Below, in pieces: positions 54,436 through 64,000 of a DNA stretch of 64,000 bases; within the stretch, counting starts at the first letter, position 1, and each line of letters starts with the position of its first letter. The notes beneath the pieces were generated by a model. That model was given only the letters and a program-made list of their open reading frames with translations, was not told the origin of the DNA and ran no database searches. The stretch comes from Lentzea sp. NBRC 102530. GTDB lineage: Bacteria > Actinomycetota > Actinomycetes > Mycobacteriales > Pseudonocardiaceae. Both the position numbers and the translations under genes were made by a program. The stretch lies in assembly GCF_030269365.1 (NCBI RefSeq), contig NZ_BSTF01000005.1:496001-560000 (forward strand). Direction: 5' to 3'.

Positions 54436-55905
54436 TTACGGGCGTTCCTGCTCCTTCGAGGACAGAACACCGTCGCGGAAGCACAGCTTGTAGATCAGGT
54501 CGGCGTTGTGCGACGTCTGGAACCGCGAGCAGCCGTCCACCCCGAGCTGCCCGACGCCGAACTGCTCGTAGATCTCGCCCTCCTCCGTGACACCCACCTT
54601 CAACGAGTCGAAGTACGGCGCGTTCATCTGCGTCGGGTTGAACAACGCGAAGAGCAGCAACACGATCAGCGCGCCCGCGATCGGCAGCAGCGCCAGCAGG
54701 CCGAGGCACCCGCCGCCCAGCACCCGCGGCACCGTGAGGACCTCGGCGGCCAGCGGCGGGGGCACCTCCGCGACCTCGGCACCGGCCGGGGACTGCGAAA
54801 CGGGGTGCGTCGGCATGTCGGCCGCCACCCGGAACCCGCCCTCGACCGGGGGGCCCGCGCTGAACGACCCGCCGAGCAGGCCGACGCGTTCCTCCAGACC
54901 GATCAGGCCACGACGCGCGCCCTGCCCGGTGCCCGCCGCCGACGGACCGTTGAGGACCTGCAGGCGCACCCGTCCGGCCTGCACGGTGACCTGCACCCGA
55001 GTGCGGGCCTGTGGGGCGTGCTTCTGCACGTTGGTCAACGCCTCACGTACGACGCGATGCACCGCACGGCGCGTGCGCGGGTCCGCACCGTGCAGGTCCT
55101 CACCGGACCAGTCCAGCGACACGGCGAGGCCGGAGGAGTCGACGAGGTCCGCGATGTCGGACCGGGTGCCGGTGTCCTCGTCGAGCGACTCGGGCTCGGG
55201 GTTGGTTCGCAGCACCCCGAGGATCTCCCGCAGCTCCGCCATCGCGAGGGACGACGTCGTGCGGATCAGCTCGGCCTGTTCGTGCAGCTGGGGAGCCTTG
55301 CTGGCGGTCGTGAGCTCCAGCGCGCCCGCGTGGATCGAGATCAGGCTGAGCCGGTGCCCGAGCATGTCGTGCATCTCGCCCGCGATGTGCGAGCGCTCCT
55401 CCGAACGAGCCGACGCGGCGGTGAGCGCGCGTGCCCGTTCCAGGTACTCGTTGCGCTCCTGCAGCAACCGGACCATCGGCCTGCGCCGGCCGAGCAGCAT
55501 CCCCGACACGGCCGGGAACAGCACGAAGAACACCGACCCGACGAACGCGCCCGCCAGCGACTCCCAGAGCGGCATGCTCCGGTAGCTCTCCTGGAACTGG
55601 TTGAACGCGGTCTGCAGCAGGACCATGATCCCGAGCAGCGCCCACAGCCTGCCGAGGCGCGGCACCCGCCGGCACGCCGTGAAGACCACGAACACCGTGA
55701 CGGCCTGCGCCCACAGGTTGTTCACGGCGAACAGCGGCGCGGTCAGCAGCAGCGCCCACTCCGGTCTGCGCGGGGCGAGCCACACGAGCGCGGCGATCCA
55801 CAACGCCGACGCGACGGTCATCGCCGGGTGGGGGACGGGGGCGAGCGGCGCGATCAACGGCACCAGGCTGACCAGGAACGCCAGCGACGGCCACACGAAC
55901 CTCAT
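54436..55905 (-). CDS. sensor histidine kinase 1 with C-terminal membrane segment
   Basis: This 489-residue kinase has five or so N-terminal membrane helices, a HisKA_3 domain with the phosphoacceptor in AGEMHDMLGHRLSLI, and a NarX-type ATPase (REALTNVQKHAP, ARRGLIGLEERVGLLGG). Unusually, after the ATPase there is another membrane helix (GGGCLGLLALLPIAGALIVLLLFAL region, about residues 385-410) and a 75-residue end domain with two cysteines (DGCSRF, KLCFRDG). It starts at the ATG overlapping the stop of kinase 2 (ATGA). Confidence 0.92.
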   Translation of the reverse strand: MRFVWPSLAFLVSLVPLIAPLAPVPHPAMTVASALWIAALVWLAPRRPEWALLLTAPLFAVNNLWAQAVTVFVVFTACRRVPRLGRLWALLGIMVLLQTAFNQFQESYRSMPLWESLAGAFVGSVFFVLFPAVSGMLLGRRRPMVRLLQERNEYLERARALTAASARSEERSHIAGEMHDMLGHRLSLISIHAGALELTTASKAPQLHEQAELIRTTSSLAMAELREILGVLRTNPEPESLDEDTGTRSDIADLVDSSGLAVSLDWSGEDLHGADPRTRRAVHRVVREALTNVQKHAPQARTRVQVTVQAGRVRLQVLNGPSAAGTGQGARRGLIGLEERVGLLGGSFSAGPPVEGGFRVAADMPTHPVSQSPAGAEVAEVPPPLAAEVLTVPRVLGGGCLGLLALLPIAGALIVLLLFALFNPTQMNAPYFDSLKVGVTEEGEIYEQFGVGQLGVDGCSRFQTSHNADLIYKLCFRDGVLSSKEQERP

Positions 55906-57407
55906 CGGGCCAGCTCCCTCTTCGTGGTCATCCGGCCCGAGTCCCGGTCGAAGCACAGCTCGAAGTCGAGGTCGCCGGAGTCGCGCACGTGGTAGCGGTA
56001 GCAGCCGGAGTTGCCCGACGGCACCCCGAACCCGTGCGTCTCGGTGATCTCCTGCTCGTGCGTGACCGCGACCTGCGCGGCGTCGAACTCCTGGCGGCTC
56101 ATCTCTGCGCGGCTGAACACCGCGACGATCAGCAGCACGAACACCGTGCCGAGCGCCGGGATCACCGACAGCGTCGCGAGGCAGCCGCTGCCGACCACCC
56201 GCGGCACGGTCAGGATCTCGGCGGTGATCGGCGGCGGCGCCTCCGTCACGGTGCCCGCCGCGCCGGCCTCCTCCGGCACGACCGGGTGCAGGGGCAGGTC
56301 GGCCGCGACCCGGAACCCGCCGGTCGCGGGCATCCCGGCGAGGAACCGGCCGCCGATCAGCTCGACGCGTTCCTCCAGCCCGATGAGCCCGCGCCGGGTG
56401 CCGCCGCCCCGGGGTGAGCTGCTCGGACCGTTGACGATCTCGACGCGCACCCGTTCGGCGACGCTCACCGCCACGCGCGTGCGTGCCGTCGGGGCGTGCT
56501 TGTGCACGTTCGTGAGTGCTTCGCGCACGACCCGATGCACCGCTCTGCGCAGTCGTGCGTCGGCGTTGGCCAGGTCGTCACCGGACCACTCCAGGTGGAC
56601 GGTGACGCCTGCTGCTGTGGACGCCGCCACGAGCCGTTCGACGTCAGCGCGCGTACCGGCGTCCTCGCTGGCTTCGATCGTGCCGAGCACGCCGAGGATC
56701 TCCTGGAGTTCCTCCATCGCGACGGCGGACGTCTTGCGGATCAGCTCGACCTGTTCGCGCAGTTCCGGGGCCTGTTCGGCGGCGGACCGCTCCAACGCGC
56801 CCGCGTGTGCGGTGAGCTGCCGGAGCCGGTGGCTGAGCATGTCGTGCATCTCGCTGGCGATGTGCGCGCGCGTGTCCGACCTCGCGGTGCTCGCGGTCAA
56901 CGCGCGCGCGTGTTCCAGGTAGTCGTTGCGCTCCATCAGGACCTGCGTCAACGGCTTGCGCCGCCCGACGAGCGCCCCCGCGACCGCCGGGAAGACCAGC
57001 AGGAACAGCACGGAGAAGGCCGTTCCGAGCAGGTACTCGGTCAGGCTGTCGCCCGCCCGCCAGGAGTGCAGGCCGCCGAACCCGGCCTGGAGCACCGCCG
57101 TGACCCCGAGCGACGCCCAGAGCTGCGCCTGCGACCGGATCGACCGGCCCGCACGAAACACCACGAGCGACGTCGGGGCGATCGCGAGCAGGTTGTTCAC
57201 GCCGTTGAGGGGACCGGTGAGCACGATCGCCCACAGCGGCCAACGCGCGCTGACCGGCACCAGCGCGGCGGCCCAGACCGCCGACAGCACGATCAGCCAC
57301 GGTTCGACGGGCCTGCCGAGCGGAGCCACCAGCGTCACCAGCGCGAGCAGGAAGGCAGCGGCCGCCCACAGCCCGTCGCGCACCTTCACGTTCACGCCGA
57401 TCATCAT
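55902..57407 (-). CDS. sensor histidine kinase 2 with C-terminal membrane segment
   Basis: This 501-residue paralogue of kinase 1 has the same plan: N-terminal membrane helices, HisKA_3 (ASEMHDMLSHRLRQL), ATPase (REALTNVHKHAPTART, TRRGLIGLEERVELIGG), a C-terminal membrane helix (SGCLATLSVIPALGTVFVLL region) and a small end domain with two cysteines (SGCYRYHV, FELCFDRD). It is the first gene of the operon. ATGs at 57407 and 57404 are both possible. The duplicated kinases with one regulator suggest sensing of two signals or a heterodimer. The tandem repeat begins 60 bp upstream. Confidence 0.92.
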   Translation of the reverse strand: MMIGVNVKVRDGLWAAAAFLLALVTLVAPLGRPVEPWLIVLSAVWAAALVPVSARWPLWAIVLTGPLNGVNNLLAIAPTSLVVFRAGRSIRSQAQLWASLGVTAVLQAGFGGLHSWRAGDSLTEYLLGTAFSVLFLLVFPAVAGALVGRRKPLTQVLMERNDYLEHARALTASTARSDTRAHIASEMHDMLSHRLRQLTAHAGALERSAAEQAPELREQVELIRKTSAVAMEELQEILGVLGTIEASEDAGTRADVERLVAASTAAGVTVHLEWSGDDLANADARLRRAVHRVVREALTNVHKHAPTARTRVAVSVAERVRVEIVNGPSSSPRGGGTRRGLIGLEERVELIGGRFLAGMPATGGFRVAADLPLHPVVPEEAGAAGTVTEAPPPITAEILTVPRVVGSGCLATLSVIPALGTVFVLLIVAVFSRAEMSRQEFDAAQVAVTHEQEITETHGFGVPSGNSGCYRYHVRDSGDLDFELCFDRDSGRMTTKRELAR

Positions 57408-57466
57408 CGCCGACCCGCGCCGGCGACCCACAGCGCCAGGTGGCCCGATCGGGTGGCCAGGTGGCT

Positions 57467-57766
57467 GTGTTTGTCGGCCGCTGCTCCGCAGACGGCGGCG
57501 AGTTCGCCGGGGAGCCGGTCGTCCGGTCTCCGCTTCGGCCCGAATCGCCTGCGGCGGTTGACCCGAAGGGGAGGCCGGACGATCGGCGCGAACTCGCGGT
57601 GTTTGTGGGCCGCTGCTCCGCAGGCGGCGGCGAGTTCGCCGGGAAGCCGGTCGTCCGGCCTCCGCTTCGGCCCGAATCGCCTTCGGCGGTTGACCCGAAG
57701 GGGAGGCCGGACGATCGGCGCGAACTCGCGGTGTTTGTGGGCCGCTGCTCCCAGACGGCTGTTGAG
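57467..57766. repeat. 132-bp tandem repeat, 2.3 copies, with internal hairpins
   Basis: Units start at 57467, 57599 and 57731 (third truncated after about 36 bp). Copies 1 and 2 differ at only about five positions. Each full unit contains a long inverted repeat of 24-base arms (57515-57538 with 57563-57586; 57647-57670 with 57695-57718), about 22 of 24 bases paired, enclosing a smaller GCC/GGC hairpin. The period is divisible by three, so frames stay open on both strands, but there is no start signal or codon evidence for a gene. Confidence 0.9.
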
Positions 57767-57771
57767 TGAGT

Positions 57772-59979
<2,208 letters not shown>

Positions 59980-59983
<4 letters not shown>

Positions 59984-60848
59984 ACGCACAAGAAAAGGCT
60001 GCGGTCCTCGTCGAAGCGCTGCCGTGGCTGGAACGCTTCCGCGGCGCGCTGGTCGTCGTCAAGTACGGCGGCAACGCCATGGTCGACGACGAGCTGAAGA
60101 AAGCGTTCGCCGAGGACATGGTGTTCCTGCGGCTGTGCGGCCTGCGCCCGGTCGTCGTGCACGGCGGCGGCCCGCAGATCAAGTCGATGCTCGACAGGCT
60201 CGGCATCCACAGCGAGTTCCGCGGCGGCCTGCGCGTCACCACGCCCGAGGCCATGGACGTCGTGCGGATGGTCCTGGTCGGCCAGGTCGGGCGTGAGCTC
60301 GTCGGCCTGATCAACCAGCACGGCCCGTACGCCGTCGGCATCTCCGGCGAGGACGCGCACCTGTTCACGGCGACCCGCCGCGGCGCGGTCGTGGACGGCG
60401 AGGAGGTCGACATCGGCCTCGTCGGCGACATCACCGAGGTGAACCCGGACGCGGTGCTCGACATCGTCCGTGCGGGTCGTATCCCGGTTGTGTCGTCGGT
60501 GGCGCCGGACGTGCACGGCGTGCCGCACAACGTGAACGCGGACACGGCGGCGGGTGCGCTGGCCGTGGCGTTGGGCGCGGAGAAGCTCGTCGTGCTCACG
60601 GACGTCGAGGGTCTGTACTCGAACTGGCCCGACAAGTCGTCGCTGGTGGACCAGATCCACGCCTCCGAGCTGGAGAAGATCCTGCCGGACCTGGAGAGCG
60701 GCATGGTGCCGAAGATGGAGGCCTGCCTGCGCGCGGTGCGCGGCGGCGTCCCGCAGGCGCACGTGATCGACGGCAGGCTGGCCCACAGCGTTCTGCTCGA
60801 AGTCTTCACCTCGGAAGGTGTGGGGACGATGGTGTTGGGGGACAACAA

Positions 60849-60852
<4 letters not shown>
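59980..60852 (+). CDS. argB: acetylglutamate kinase
   Basis: ArgB phosphorylates N-acetylglutamate and is the usual arginine-feedback step. The 290-residue protein has [21 protein letters not shown], the [16 protein letters not shown] segment and VLTDVEGLY, in family order. It is coupled to its neighbours by ATGA overlaps at both ends. Confidence 0.97.
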
Positions 60853-63409
<2,557 letters not shown>

Positions 63410-63417
<8 letters not shown>

Positions 63418-63676
63418 CCCCGTGCACGCCGTCGTGACGTTCGACGGGGGCGTGGTCGTGGCGGTGGACGGCGAGACGGTGTCCGTCGCCGAGGCGGTCC
63501 GCGAGCTCAACTTCCGCGCCGGCGTGGTCAAGTCCAGTCTGGGCTCGGTCGCGCTGCGCGTGGCACGAATGGCCTTGCCGTCCGGGTTCGGCGAGGTCGA
63601 CGTCGCGTTGTCCGAGGGGCGCGTCGTGGGGCTGAGGGCCCGTTCGGAAGAATCGCTGTACGACTTCGCTAGCTGA
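63410..63676 (+). CDS. small protein between argR and argH, 88 aa
   Basis: The ATG lies inside the last codons of argR (8-bp overlap), so it should be translated with the operon. The 88-residue protein is acidic to neutral, mostly beta ([36 protein letters not shown]), with no cysteine or membrane segment. I do not recognise it. It occupies the place where argG lies in many actinobacterial arginine operons, but it is far too small to be an argininosuccinate synthase. Confidence 0.7.

Positions 63677-64000
<324 letters not shown>

Noticed and set aside
57440-57769. 109-residue frame through the tandem repeat
   Set aside because: Both strands are open because the period is a multiple of three; codon pattern is unlike the neighbours and no ribosome-binding site exists.

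Overview
The window is high-GC chromosomal DNA from an actinomycete, most likely of the Pseudonocardiales (Lentzea, Lechevalieria or Saccharothrix-like). The evidence is the G/C-rich third codon positions, frequent GTG starts, a mycothiol-dependent maleylpyruvate isomerase-type enzyme, an Xre/DUF397 pair, DUF1844 beside infC, an actinobacterial LexA box before uvrA and the argCJBDF-R order. This is inference; no rRNA, tRNA, phage, IS or CRISPR was found that would fix the taxon. Nearly every base is genic and many neighbours are linked by 4-bp ATGA/GTGA start-stop overlaps.

Region by region. 1-9.8 kb: a NUDIX hydrolase (cut by the window edge), a DinB2-type polymerase IV with an aliphatic steric-gate residue, a methyltransferase, unknowns, a DUF397/Xre pair, a SEFIR-helical repeat protein, an ArsR/SRPBCC pair, an aminotransferase and an RNase HI with a Cys/His tail. 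9.8-17.5 kb: small unknowns, a reductase remnant, a short amidase, a HIRAN protein, a Phd/VapC-type toxin-antitoxin module flanked by a 191-bp duplication of the 3' end of the adjacent metallo-beta-lactamase-fold gene, an acyltransferase and an MDMPI-family enzyme. 17.6-24.5 kb: SOS-controlled uvrA, a TetR gene divergent from an FAD monooxygenase across twin operators, and a lipoprotein with three secreted repeats. 24.6-33.3 kb: a GH36 alpha-galactosidase next to a D-amino-acid utilisation locus (GntP permease, N-acyl-D-amino-acid deacylase, D-serine dehydratase-like PLP enzyme, sugar kinase, IclR regulator, RidA), with a palindrome over the divergent promoter region.

33.3-39.3 kb: a coupled trio of unknown membrane, coiled-coil and Cys-rich proteins, DUF1844, then the infC-rpmI-rplT translation operon with an attenuator-like leader, and an rRNA methyltransferase with no ordinary start codon. 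39.3-43.8 kb: a two-gene HSP90-family/TPR operon. 43.9-47.5 kb: pheST with a strong terminator. 47.7-50.1 kb: five small exported proteins, four of which share one NPN/two-cysteine domain; the last is preceded by a 281-nt leader whose final hairpin encloses its ribosome-binding site. 50.1-57.4 kb: a decayed GNAT gene, an AlkD-like glycosylase, an exported unknown, soluble transhydrogenase, and a response regulator with two paralogous histidine kinases that carry an unusual C-terminal membrane segment. 57.4-57.8 kb holds 2.3 copies of a 132-bp hairpin-forming tandem repeat. 57.8-64 kb is the arginine biosynthesis operon argCJBDFR-orf-argH (argH cut by the window end), with an ARG-box-like site at its start and no argG between argR and argH.

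The most unusual candidates are the HSP90/TPR operon, the exported-protein operon with its RBS-occluding leader, the duplication-bounded toxin-antitoxin module, the hairpin tandem repeat and the twin kinases. None is proven to be a new system from sequence alone.
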